Of a stretch of DNA of 47,241 bases, positions 33,400-40,640 are shown one piece after another. The position numbers were made by a program, and so were the translations under genes. Position 1 is the first letter of the stretch. Each line of letters begins with the position of its first letter. The stretch lies in the NCBI RefSeq assembly GCF_018491765.1, contig NZ_JABWCU010000025.1, positions 1 through 47,241 on the forward strand, given 5' to 3'. Under the pieces are notes generated by a model. The model searched no databases and was not told the origin of the DNA. It saw only the letters and a list, made by a program, of their open reading frames with translations. Origin of the DNA: Novosphingobium profundi (GTDB lineage Bacteria > Pseudomonadota > Alphaproteobacteria > Sphingomonadales > Sphingomonadaceae).

Positions 33400-34179
33400 A
33401 TGAAACCGAATTCCCTGCTGGCCGGCGCTGCCCTGACCTTGGCCAGCCCTCTGGCTTGCATCGCCGGCGCGTTGGCCCTGCCCGCCGGCGCCCATGCACA
33501 GGATGCCGCCCCCGCCGCGATCGCGCCCGGCCACACGCTCCTGACGATCTCCGCCCAGGGCACCTCGAACCGCGAACCCGACATGGCGACTTTCAGCGCG
33601 GGCGTAACCACGCAAGGCGCCAGTGCGAGCGCGGCGCTTGCCGAGAATTCGCGCGCGATGAACGCGGTCTTTGCCGCCCTCAAACGCGCCGGGATCGCCG
33701 ACAAGGATGTGCAGACCAGCAATCTCAACGTGAGCCCGGTCTACCAGAACCCCGCGCGCAAGCCCGACGGCAGCTACGACGCCAGCGAGCGCAAGATCAC
33801 CGGTTACCAGGTCAACAACACCGTCTCGGTGCGCCAGCGCAAGCTCGACGACTTCGGCAAGGTGATCGACGCGCTCGTTTCGGCCGGCGCCAACGAGGTC
33901 AACGGCCCCAACTTCACACTCTCGCAACCCGACGCGGCGCAGGACGAGGCGCGCACCGCCGCGATCCAGGCCGCGCGCCAGCGGGCGGATCTCTATGCCA
34001 AGGCCGCCGGGATGCGCGTCGTTCGGATCGTCTCTATCGCCGAGACCGGCGGCTATTCGCCTCCCATGGCCATGGCGCCGCGCAAGATGATGGCCGCCGA
34101 AGCCGCCCCGGCGCCCGTGGCCGCCGGTGAACTGGAAATCACCGCCGACGTTTCGGTCCAGTTCGAACTCGCGCCCTGA
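33400..34179 (+). CDS. SIMPL-domain (DUF541) periplasmic protein
   Basis: A 259-aa exported protein. Signal peptide about residues 1-33, cut near AHAQ. The DUF541/SIMPL domain begins LLTISAQGTSNREPDMA, with the typical KDVQTSNLNVSPVY and QDEARTAAIQAARQRADLYAKAAG segments. Relatives (E. coli YggE, Brucella BP26) are periplasmic, oligomeric and linked to oxidative stress; no enzymatic activity is established. The ATG at 33400 has GGAG upstream. A possible stress promoter lies upstream. Confidence 0.9.
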   Translation: MKPNSLLAGAALTLASPLACIAGALALPAGAHAQDAAPAAIAPGHTLLTISAQGTSNREPDMATFSAGVTTQGASASAALAENSRAMNAVFAALKRAGIADKDVQTSNLNVSPVYQNPARKPDGSYDASERKITGYQVNNTVSVRQRKLDDFGKVIDALVSAGANEVNGPNFTLSQPDAAQDEARTAAIQAARQRADLYAKAAGMRVVRIVSIAETGGYSPPMAMAPRKMMAAEAAPAPVAAGELEITADVSVQFELAP

Positions 34180-34206
34180 TCGCCATGCACGATCCGCGCG
34201 GCAGGA

Positions 34207-34629
34207 TCAGTTGAGCATCATGTCGCGCGAATCGATGGCGTAGTTCACCAGCGTCACGGTGTCGTCCTTGCCCTTGCGGTAGGTAAACTGCTCGGTGCCC
34301 GTGCCTTTCTCGAACGTGGTCTGCATGACCGCGGTCAGGTACGTCCCCCCCGTCGTGGCGTTGGTGTTCCAGCCGGTCTGCTTGGTTTCCTTGACCGCCC
34401 CCAGCTTGTCGTGGACGGCTTGGAGGAGCTTCTCGAAGTCGGCCTTCGAACTGGACTGGCGCAAGTCGGGATCGGCCGTCATCCAGATGCGGTCGTAGGA
34501 GCCCGCCGCGAGGTCGGCGTGAAAGGTCCCGATCGCCGCGTCCGCCTTTTCGAACGACTGCTTGATGTTGCAGCCGGCGAGCGTTGCAGCGACGGCAAAT
34601 GGGACTAGAAGGCGGGCCAGGCGATTCAT
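34207..34629 (-). CDS. Small lipoprotein, DUF4019/DUF3887-like
   Basis: A 140-aa predicted lipoprotein: signal MNRLARLLVPFAVAATLAGC with lipobox LAGC. The mature part has the pattern of small alpha+beta stress-type domains (DLAAGSYDRIWMTADPDLR ... ADFEKLLQAVHDKLG). The DUF4019/3887 assignment is tentative. The ATG at 34629 has AAGGAA nine bases upstream and is preferred over the frame's earlier ATG at 34653. Divergent from trpF; its -35 lies in the first codons of trpF. Confidence 0.78.
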   Translation of the reverse strand: MNRLARLLVPFAVAATLAGCNIKQSFEKADAAIGTFHADLAAGSYDRIWMTADPDLRQSSSKADFEKLLQAVHDKLGAVKETKQTGWNTNATTGGTYLTAVMQTTFEKGTGTEQFTYRKGKDDTVTLVNYAIDSRDMMLN

Positions 34630-34664
34630 TGCGGGTAAGTTCCTTATCGGCACGGAGCCGGCGC

Positions 34665-34692
34665 ACTCTAGTCAGCGGACAGCCCATGCCAA
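34665..34692 (-). promoter_or_regulatory. Predicted promoter of the small lipoprotein gene
   Basis: Minus strand: TTGGCA (34692-34687), 16-base spacer, TAGAGT (34670-34665). The -35 overlaps the trpF start codon region. Confidence 0.4.
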
Positions 34693-35342
34693 CAGCGGCG
34701 ATCAAGATTTGTGGAATTTCGACACCCGACGCGCTCGACGCCGCGATCCGCGCGCGCGCCGAGTACGCGGGCTTCGTCTTCTTCGCCAAAAGTCCTCGCA
34801 ATGTGACACCCGCGCAGGCCGCCCAGCTTTCCCAGCGCGCCGAAGGGCGCATCACTCGGGTCGGGCTCTTCGTGGACGCCGACGATGCGACAATCGCGCA
34901 GGCGCTTGCCGCCGCGCGGCTCGACGCGCTCCAGCTTCACGGCCAGGAGACACCCGAGCGCGCGGCGCAGCTGCGCGCGCGCCATGGCGTCGAGGTGTGG
35001 AAGGCGCTTTCGGTCGCCACGGCCCGCGACGTCGAACGCGCGGGCGCCTACGCCGGCGCGATCGACCGGGTGCTGTTCGACGCCAAGACCCCCGCGGGCA
35101 CCTTGCCCGGCGGAATGGGGCTCAGCTTCGACTGGTCATTGGTGGCGAACTGGAAAGGGCCGATCGCCTGGGGTCTCGCCGGTGGGCTCACCCCCGACAA
35201 CGTAGGCGAAGCCATCCGCCGCACCGATGCGCCCTTGGTCGACACCTCCTCGGGCGTCGAGAGCGCCCCCGGCATCAAGGACCATGCGCGCATCGCCGCT
35301 TTTTGCGAGACCGTGCGCGCGCAGACCTCTCAGAACATGTAG
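34686..35342 (+). CDS. trpF: Phosphoribosylanthranilate isomerase
   Basis: Third step after anthranilate in tryptophan synthesis (PRA to CdRP), 218 aa, TIM barrel. IKICGI with the catalytic Cys at the first strand, VGLFVD with the catalytic Asp, LQLHG, and the phosphate-binding LAGGLTPDNV and VDTSSGVE. The frame is open upstream, but the ATG at 34686 gives the family start. The last 13 bases overlap the convergent beta-barrel gene. It is cut off from trpB by two minus-strand genes. Confidence 0.96.
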   Translation: MPTAAIKICGISTPDALDAAIRARAEYAGFVFFAKSPRNVTPAQAAQLSQRAEGRITRVGLFVDADDATIAQALAAARLDALQLHGQETPERAAQLRARHGVEVWKALSVATARDVERAGAYAGAIDRVLFDAKTPAGTLPGGMGLSFDWSLVANWKGPIAWGLAGGLTPDNVGEAIRRTDAPLVDTSSGVESAPGIKDHARIAAFCETVRAQTSQNM

Positions 35343-35791
35343 CCGATACCGCCGATCACGATGTTCTTGTTCGGCTCCTCGGGCAGGATCAGGTGCTTGT
35401 ATTCGAGCTTGGCGTAGAGATGTTCGCCGAGTTCCTGCTCAAAACCGGTGGTGAAGCCCCAGGCCTCGTCGCACTCGGGACAGTCCTTCGACTGCCAGTT
35501 GAGCCCGACGAAGGCCTTGCCGCGTTCGGTAACGGACGCACCGACGCGCACGCCGATGCCGGCCGCAAAATGGCGATCCTCGACCAGTTCCTTCTCAAGC
35601 GTGCCTTCCACACCCGCGAACAGCACCTCGTTGAGATCGAAATCGTAACCGGCGGCCAGTCCCGCGACCACGGCATCCTCTTCATGGGCGAAGCTGACGC
35701 CTCCCACCGCTTCAACATAGGCTTCGTCCGCAAGAGCAGGAGCCGAAACACACGACAGGGCAAACGCGACACACGCGATCGAAGAGCGCAC
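35330..35791 (-). CDS. Small outer-membrane beta-barrel protein (paralog 1)
   Basis: About 153 aa. Signal peptide ending APALA-DEA, then a mature domain of alternating hydrophobic/polar strands ending in Met-Phe, with Phe as the last residue as in outer-membrane barrels. It contains NWQSKDCPEC, a CxxC motif likely to form a disulfide. It is clearly related to the next gene (36032-36502): shared DEA..EA, AAGYDFDL, NWQSK-C-x2-C and C-terminal G-x-G-x2-F. GTG at 35791 is preferred over GTG 35803 because GAGG lies six bases before it. Confidence 0.75.
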   Translation of the reverse strand: MRSSIACVAFALSCVSAPALADEAYVEAVGGVSFAHEEDAVVAGLAAGYDFDLNEVLFAGVEGTLEKELVEDRHFAAGIGVRVGASVTERGKAFVGLNWQSKDCPECDEAWGFTTGFEQELGEHLYAKLEYKHLILPEEPNKNIVIGGIGYMF

Positions 35792-35965
35792 GGCAAACCT
35801 CACCAGAACGGACAGATAACTCCATCATAGGAAGGCTAAAGACTTCGTGGTGATCAGGTGCTCGGGTTTTTCCTTAGATCGGGGAGAATTTCACGCATCT
35901 TCGGGCAAGGATTGCAGCGCCTGCGTTCGCCCATCTTCGTGCTGCTAAGATCCCATATACGCAAG

Positions 35966-35995
35966 AAGGGCGCCCTGCCGTGGCAGGGCGCCCTT
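35966..35995. terminator. Hairpin between the two beta-barrel genes
   Basis: Stem AAGGGCGCCCTGCC (35966-35979) and its exact complement (35982-35995). On the minus strand it follows the stop codon of the 36032 gene by about 37 bases and probably terminates it. The remaining 160 bases up to the 35791 gene hold no feature I can name. Confidence 0.7.
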
Positions 35996-36031
35996 CCTGT
36001 GCCCGGGTTGCGACCCGCGGGCTTGTTCCTG

Positions 36032-36502
36032 TCAGAACTTCACGCCAACGCCGACCAGGCCGACGTCTGCATCGGGCGTGTAGTCGCCGATCAGCACATG
36101 CTGGTACTGCGCGTTGATGAAGTAGCGCGTGCCAACCGACTGCTCGACACCGCCACCAACGCCGACACCACTGTTGCAGGTCCGGCAGAACTTCGACTGC
36201 CAGTTGGCAGTTGCGTAAAGCTTGGTGTCCGGGGTGACCTTGACGCCCGCCCGGCCGCCAGCGCCCCAGGTCACGCGCGTGTCACCGTCGAACGACTTGT
36301 CGGCCGAACCCTGCACGCCGACGAAGAACGGCGACTTGCCAAGGTCATAGTCGTAGCCAGCCGCGACACCGGCGGTGCCCTGCGAGTCCTGACCATTCCA
36401 GACCATGCCGGTGCGCGCTTCGATGCGAGCTTCATCGGCCATGGCGGGGGTGGCAGCTGCGACAACGGCGGCAGCGGCAAGCGAAACGAGTGCAGTACGC
36501 AT
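36032..36502 (-). CDS. Small outer-membrane beta-barrel protein (paralog 2)
   Basis: 156 aa, signal peptide ending ATPAMA-DEA, mature barrel-like strands and C-terminal Phe. NWQSKFCRTC matches the CxxC of its neighbour. Members of this opacity-like group have about eight strands; function is unknown. The ATG at 36502 gives a clean signal peptide, with GGAG just upstream on the minus strand. The leader carries a duplicated CCCC-AGAGGGTC-like element (36530-36561). Confidence 0.78.
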   Translation of the reverse strand: MRTALVSLAAAAVVAAATPAMADEARIEARTGMVWNGQDSQGTAGVAAGYDYDLGKSPFFVGVQGSADKSFDGDTRVTWGAGGRAGVKVTPDTKLYATANWQSKFCRTCNSGVGVGGGVEQSVGTRYFINAQYQHVLIGDYTPDADVGLVGVGVKF

Positions 36503-36529
36503 ATTCTCAAACTCCAAAAACTTACCCCC

Positions 36530-36692
36530 GACCCTCTTTCGGGGAGTGACCCTCTCTGGGGTGACCTGCCGCTGCGCCCCCCGGCCTTTCACCAGGATGA
36601 ACAAATTGTTGTTAAATGACCCAAAACTGTCAGAATTCTGCGCTATTTGGTAACAAAATTGCATTGATCGCGCCGGCATGTGCAAACCATGC
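36530..36692. promoter_or_regulatory. Intergenic region between paralog 2 and trpB
   Basis: 269 bases (36503-36771) without a gene. In the paralog 2 leader (minus strand) are two near copies, CCCCAGAGAGGGTC (36561-36548) and CCCCGAAAGAGGGTC (36544-36530). Minus strand CTGACA-N17-AACAAT lies near 36635-36607. On the trpB side there is a dyad GCATG-N7-CATGC (36676-36692). I see no convincing -10/-35 pair for trpB and no Trp-rich leader peptide. Confidence 0.3.
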
Positions 36693-36771
36693 AATTGTAA
36701 ATTGTCGATGAGGTCCCAAGCGGGCGATCGCGCTGGACAGTCTCGCACGGCTCTGCCAACGCTCGCGCACC

Positions 36772-38013
36772 ATGACCGAACACCTGCCTGTAAACAGCTT
36801 GCGCGCGCTTCCCGATGCCTCCGGCCACTTCGGCCAATTCGGCGGGCGCTATGTTGCCGAAACGCTGATGCCGCTGATTCTCGATCTCGAGAAGGAGTAC
36901 CGCAAGGCGCAGGACGACCCGGAATTCTGGGCCGAATTCGATGCGCTGATGAAGGACTTCGTAGGCCGTCCAAGCCCGCTCTACTTCGCCCCTCGCATGA
37001 CCGAGCACTGGCGCGCCAAGGCGCCCGCCGGCAAGGGCCCGAAGATCTATTTCAAGCGCGAAGAGCTGAACCACACCGGCGCGCACAAGATCAACAACTG
37101 CATCGGCCAGATCCTGCTTGCGATGCGCATGGGGAAAACCAAGATCATCGCCGAGACGGGCGCGGGCCAGCATGGTGTCGCGACGGCCACGGTCGCCGCG
37201 CGATTCGGCCTGCCCTGCACGATCTTCATGGGCGCGACCGACGTCGAACGCCAGAAGCCCAACGTGTTCCGCATGAAACTGCTCGGCGCCGAAGTGGTGC
37301 CGGTCACCAGCGGCGCGATGACGCTCAAGGACGCGATGAACGATGCACTGCGCCACTGGGTGGCGAACGTGCACGACACCTTCTACATCATCGGCACCGC
37401 CGCCGGACCGCACCCCTATCCCGAGCTCGTGCGTGATTTCCAGTCGATCATCGGCAAGGAAACGCGCGAACAGATGCTCGAGAAGGAAGGGCGCCTGCCC
37501 GACCATCTCGTCGCGGCCGTGGGCGGTGGTTCGAATGCGATCGGCCTGTTCCACCCCTTCCTTGACGATCCCGAAGTCGCCATGACCGGCATCGAGGCGG
37601 GCGGCCACGGCGTCGACACCGACAAGCACGCCGCCTCGCTGACGGGCGGCAAACCGGGCATTCTCCACGGCAACAAGACCTACCTGCTGCAGGACGAGGA
37701 CGGCCAGATCACCGAGGCGCACTCGATCTCGGCCGGGCTCGACTATCCGGGCCTTGGCCCCGAGCATTCCTGGCTCCACGAATCGGGCCGCGTGAACTAC
37801 GTGCCGATCACCGATGCCCAGGCGCTCGAGGCGTTCCAGCTTTGCTGTTCGCTCGAGGGGATCATCCCCGCGCTCGAGAGCGCGCATGCCCTCGCGGCCC
37901 TGCCCCAGCTCACCGCCGAGCTCGACGAAGACAAGCTGCTCGTCGTCAACGTCTCGGGCCGGGGCGACAAGGACATCTTCACGGTGGCCGAGGCGCTGGG
38001 CGTCTCGCTGTGA
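36772..38013 (+). CDS. trpB: Tryptophan synthase beta subunit
   Basis: PLP enzyme joining indole and serine, 413 aa. N-terminal FGQFGGRYVAETLMP, the PLP lysine in ELNHTGAHKINN, the catalytic Glu in ETGAGQHGVATAT, the phosphate loop GGGSNAIG, and the COMM/allosteric region typical of class 1 TrpB. The stop overlaps a GTG that opens the next small gene. It works with TrpA in an alpha2beta2 channelled complex. Confidence 0.97.
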   Translation: MTEHLPVNSLRALPDASGHFGQFGGRYVAETLMPLILDLEKEYRKAQDDPEFWAEFDALMKDFVGRPSPLYFAPRMTEHWRAKAPAGKGPKIYFKREELNHTGAHKINNCIGQILLAMRMGKTKIIAETGAGQHGVATATVAARFGLPCTIFMGATDVERQKPNVFRMKLLGAEVVPVTSGAMTLKDAMNDALRHWVANVHDTFYIIGTAAGPHPYPELVRDFQSIIGKETREQMLEKEGRLPDHLVAAVGGGSNAIGLFHPFLDDPEVAMTGIEAGGHGVDTDKHAASLTGGKPGILHGNKTYLLQDEDGQITEAHSISAGLDYPGLGPEHSWLHESGRVNYVPITDAQALEAFQLCCSLEGIIPALESAHALAALPQLTAELDEDKLLVVNVSGRGDKDIFTVAEALGVSL

Positions 38014-38258
38014 CCAAAGGCTGGCAACGGCCTCTGGTCGACGCCACCATCCTGTGGATGGGGGTGTTCCCGGCCATCTTCGTCTTCGCCGAACTGGTTG
38101 CGCGCCGCTCGATCGATCTGTCGGGCGCGCGCTACTACTGGGCCTTCGCGTTTCGCGGCAGCTGGCTGAACATCGGCATGAGCCTGGGCTACATCGCCAT
38201 ATTCGTCGTCCTGACGGCCGGCCTTCTGCGGCTCACCCGCAAGAGCCTGTTCACGTGA
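38010..38258 (+). CDS. Small membrane protein between trpB and trpA, unknown
   Basis: An 82-aa protein with two hydrophobic segments (ATILWMGVFPAIFVFAELVA and NIGMSLGYIAIFVVLTAGLL) separated by an aromatic, polar loop (RYYWAFAFRGSW). The GTG start overlaps the trpB stop by four bases (GTGA), so it is probably translated from the trp mRNA. I do not recognise a family. Its position inside the tryptophan operon does not by itself imply a role in tryptophan metabolism. Confidence 0.65.
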   Translation: MTKGWQRPLVDATILWMGVFPAIFVFAELVARRSIDLSGARYYWAFAFRGSWLNIGMSLGYIAIFVVLTAGLLRLTRKSLFT

Positions 38259-38397
38259 CGCGCGCCGCGCACCTGAAGATGATGACCATGACCCGTCTTT
38301 CGGCGAGAGACGACGCGCGTGCAGAACCCGGCGACGAACACGTCGCCTATCCCCAAGGACCAGCCCGAATCCTGGTCGTCGAGAGAAAAGACAGCGA

Positions 38398-39174
38398 ATG
38401 ACCCGCTTCGAAACCGCCTTCGCCAAGGGCCCGGCCCTCGTCACCTTCATCACCGGGGGCGACGGCGACACCGCTGCCAACCTCGACGCGCTCGTCGAAG
38501 GCGGCGCCGACGTGATCGAACTGGGCATGCCCTTCACCGACCCCATGGCCGACGGCAACGCGATCCAGGAAGCCAATATCCGCGCCCTCGCCAAGGGGAC
38601 GAAGACCGCCGACATCTTTGCCATCGCCGCCGCGTTCCGCGCGCGCCACCCGCAGGTGCCGCTGGTGCTGATGGGCTATGCCAACCCGATGATCGTGCGC
38701 GGCCCCGAATGGTTCGCCGCCGAATGCGCCAAGGCCGGGGTCGACGGCGTGATCTGCGTCGACATTCCGCCCGAGGAAGACGCCGAACTCGGCCCGGCGC
38801 TGCGGGCCGAGGGCATCTCGCTGATCCGCCTTGCCACGCCCACCACCGACGCTGCGCGGCTTCCCGCGGTGCTCGAAGGCTCCTCCGGTTTCCTCTACTA
38901 CGTCTCGGTCGCGGGCATCACCGGTACGCAGAGCGCCGCGCAGACCTCGATCGAGGACGCGGTGACCCGCCTCAAGGCCGCCTCGGATATTCCCGTCGCG
39001 GTCGGCTTCGGCGTGCGCACGCCCGACCAAGCCCGCGCGATCGCCCAGGTCGCCGATGGCGTCGTGGTCGGCTCGGCGCTCGTCGATCTCGTCAAGCAGC
39101 ACGGCGACGCCGCAGCGGCCCCCTTGCGCGAACTCACCTCGGCGCTTGCCGAGGCCATCCACACCGCGCGCTGA
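38398..39174 (+). CDS. trpA: Tryptophan synthase alpha subunit
   Basis: Cleaves indole-3-glycerol phosphate to indole, passed to TrpB, 258 aa, TIM barrel. Catalytic Glu in VIELGMPFTDPMADG, Asp in the same strand loop, GVICVDIPPEE, YYVSVAGITG, and phosphate-binding VGFGVRTPDQA and VVGSALV. It is separated from the upstream small gene by 139 bases that contain only a short unconvincing ORF. folC follows after 24 bases. Confidence 0.96.
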   Translation: MTRFETAFAKGPALVTFITGGDGDTAANLDALVEGGADVIELGMPFTDPMADGNAIQEANIRALAKGTKTADIFAIAAAFRARHPQVPLVLMGYANPMIVRGPEWFAAECAKAGVDGVICVDIPPEEDAELGPALRAEGISLIRLATPTTDAARLPAVLEGSSGFLYYVSVAGITGTQSAAQTSIEDAVTRLKAASDIPVAVGFGVRTPDQARAIAQVADGVVVGSALVDLVKQHGDAAAAPLRELTSALAEAIHTAR

Positions 39175-39198
39175 GCGCAATCCGGGGCCTTAGCGACG

Positions 39199-40581
39199 AT
39201 GTCCCTTCCCGACGACCAGCTTCCGGGCGATCCGCTTCGCGATCCTCTGCGTCCCAACGACTTCGCGCTCTCCGACGCGCCCGAGGTCCAGTCCCAGCTT
39301 GACCGGCTGGCCAAGCTTTCGGTGCCCAAGGGCCGCCTCGGGCTCGACGTCATTCGCGACTTGTGCGCGCACCTTGGCCACCCGGAACGCGCCCTCCCAC
39401 CGGTGCTCCATGTCGCCGGGACCAATGGCAAGGGCTCCACCTGCGCGTTCCTGCGCGCCGCGCTCGAAGCCGCGGGCAAGAGCGTCCACGTCTTCACCAG
39501 CCCGCACCTGGTGCGTTTCAACGAGCGTATCCGCGTCGCCGGCATGCTGATCGGCGATGCGCCGCTCGCCGCGCTCCTGGCCGAAGTGCTCGACGTCGCC
39601 GAGCGGCACGACGTCGGGGCAAGCTTCTTCGAAGTCTCGACGGCCGCCGCCTTCCTTGCCTTTTCGCGCACCCCGGCTGATGCCTGCATCTTCGAGGTGG
39701 GCCTGGGCGGACGGCTCGATGCCACCAACGTGATTCCATCGCCGATCGCCTGCGGCATTGCCGCGCTCGGCATCGATCACGAACAGTTTCTCCTCTCGCC
39801 CAGCGACGACGTGCCCACAGACCCCTTTGCACGCATCGCCTTCGAGAAGGCGGGGATCGCCAAGACCAACGCCCCGCTCATCACGCTCGACTACACGCCC
39901 GCCATGAACGAGACGGTCGAAGTGCAGGCCGAGCGCGCGGGAACCTATATCGTGCGCGCGAATTCGGACTGGAGTGTGACGCCCACGCCCGAAGGCTTCA
40001 CTTACGCCGACCATTTGGGCGAGCTTCATCTGCCGCGCCCGCGCCTGCCAGGGCTTCACCAGATCCAGAACGCGGGCCTCGCCATCGCCATGTTGCGCCA
40101 TCAGGACGCCATCGCCGTCTCCGATGCGGCGCTCGTCGCCGCAATGGACTGGGCGCGCTGGCCTGCAAGGCTCCAGCGGCTCGAGCGGGGGCCGCTGACG
40201 GACTTGCTGCCCGCCGGAACCGAGTGCTGGCTGGACGGTGGACACAATCCCGATGCGGGGCAGGCGCTTGCGCGCCACTTTGCAGAGAACCGCCAGCTCA
40301 TCCACCTCGTCATCGGCATGCTCGCGAACAAGGATCCCGGCGCGCTCATCGGCCCGCTGGCCGAGCGACTGGCGAGCGTGACGGCGGTGCCCGTCCCGGG
40401 CCACGAATGGCACGGCGCCGAGGCCTTCCGCCAGCCCGGCTGTCCCGAAGCGGGCGTCGCTGCGAATGTCGCACAAGCCCTGACGCGCCTCAAGCCGAAC
40501 GGCGATGAGATCGTCCTCATCGGCGGCTCGCTCTATCTTGCCGGAACGGTGCTCGCCGCGAACGACCAGGCGCCGGACTAG
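39199..40581 (+). CDS. folC: Folylpolyglutamate synthase / dihydrofolate synthase
   Basis: Adds glutamate to dihydropteroate and extends folate polyglutamates, 460 aa, Mur-ligase fold. P-loop HVAGTNGKGSTCAFL, the folate loop SPHLVRFNERIRV, FFEVSTAAAFLAF, GLGGRLDATNVI, and C-terminal DGGHNPDAG. It has an N-terminal extension of about 25 residues. It follows trpA closely and probably ends the trpB-trpA-folC transcript. Confidence 0.96.
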   Translation: MSLPDDQLPGDPLRDPLRPNDFALSDAPEVQSQLDRLAKLSVPKGRLGLDVIRDLCAHLGHPERALPPVLHVAGTNGKGSTCAFLRAALEAAGKSVHVFTSPHLVRFNERIRVAGMLIGDAPLAALLAEVLDVAERHDVGASFFEVSTAAAFLAFSRTPADACIFEVGLGGRLDATNVIPSPIACGIAALGIDHEQFLLSPSDDVPTDPFARIAFEKAGIAKTNAPLITLDYTPAMNETVEVQAERAGTYIVRANSDWSVTPTPEGFTYADHLGELHLPRPRLPGLHQIQNAGLAIAMLRHQDAIAVSDAALVAAMDWARWPARLQRLERGPLTDLLPAGTECWLDGGHNPDAGQALARHFAENRQLIHLVIGMLANKDPGALIGPLAERLASVTAVPVPGHEWHGAEAFRQPGCPEAGVAANVAQALTRLKPNGDEIVLIGGSLYLAGTVLAANDQAPD

Positions 40582-40640
40582 AGCGGTTTTCGACCAGATT
40601 GCATCGGATCGACCGCCCTAAGATTCAAAAAATGTTCTAG
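40580..40640. repeat. Hairpin-bearing intergenic element, candidate dispersed repeat
   Basis: AGAGCGGT-ttt-CGA (40580-40593) pairs with TCG-ACCGC (40609-40616), followed by CTAAGATTC and an A/T-rich tail. It fills the whole gap between the convergent folC and ampG-like genes and includes both stop codons. The form resembles intergenic AGAGCG...CGCTCTAA elements common in alphaproteobacteria (from memory). Copy number cannot be judged from one window. Confidence 0.4.

Noticed and set aside
33385..33402. Five-codon minicistron just before the SIMPL gene, overlapping its ATG
   Set aside because: Too short to distinguish from chance; the SIMPL gene has its own GGAG.
38279..38401. About 40-codon ORF ending in ATGA overlap with trpA
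   Set aside because: It would be coupled to trpA, but it has no good RBS, no tryptophan codons for attenuation and no recognisable protein features.
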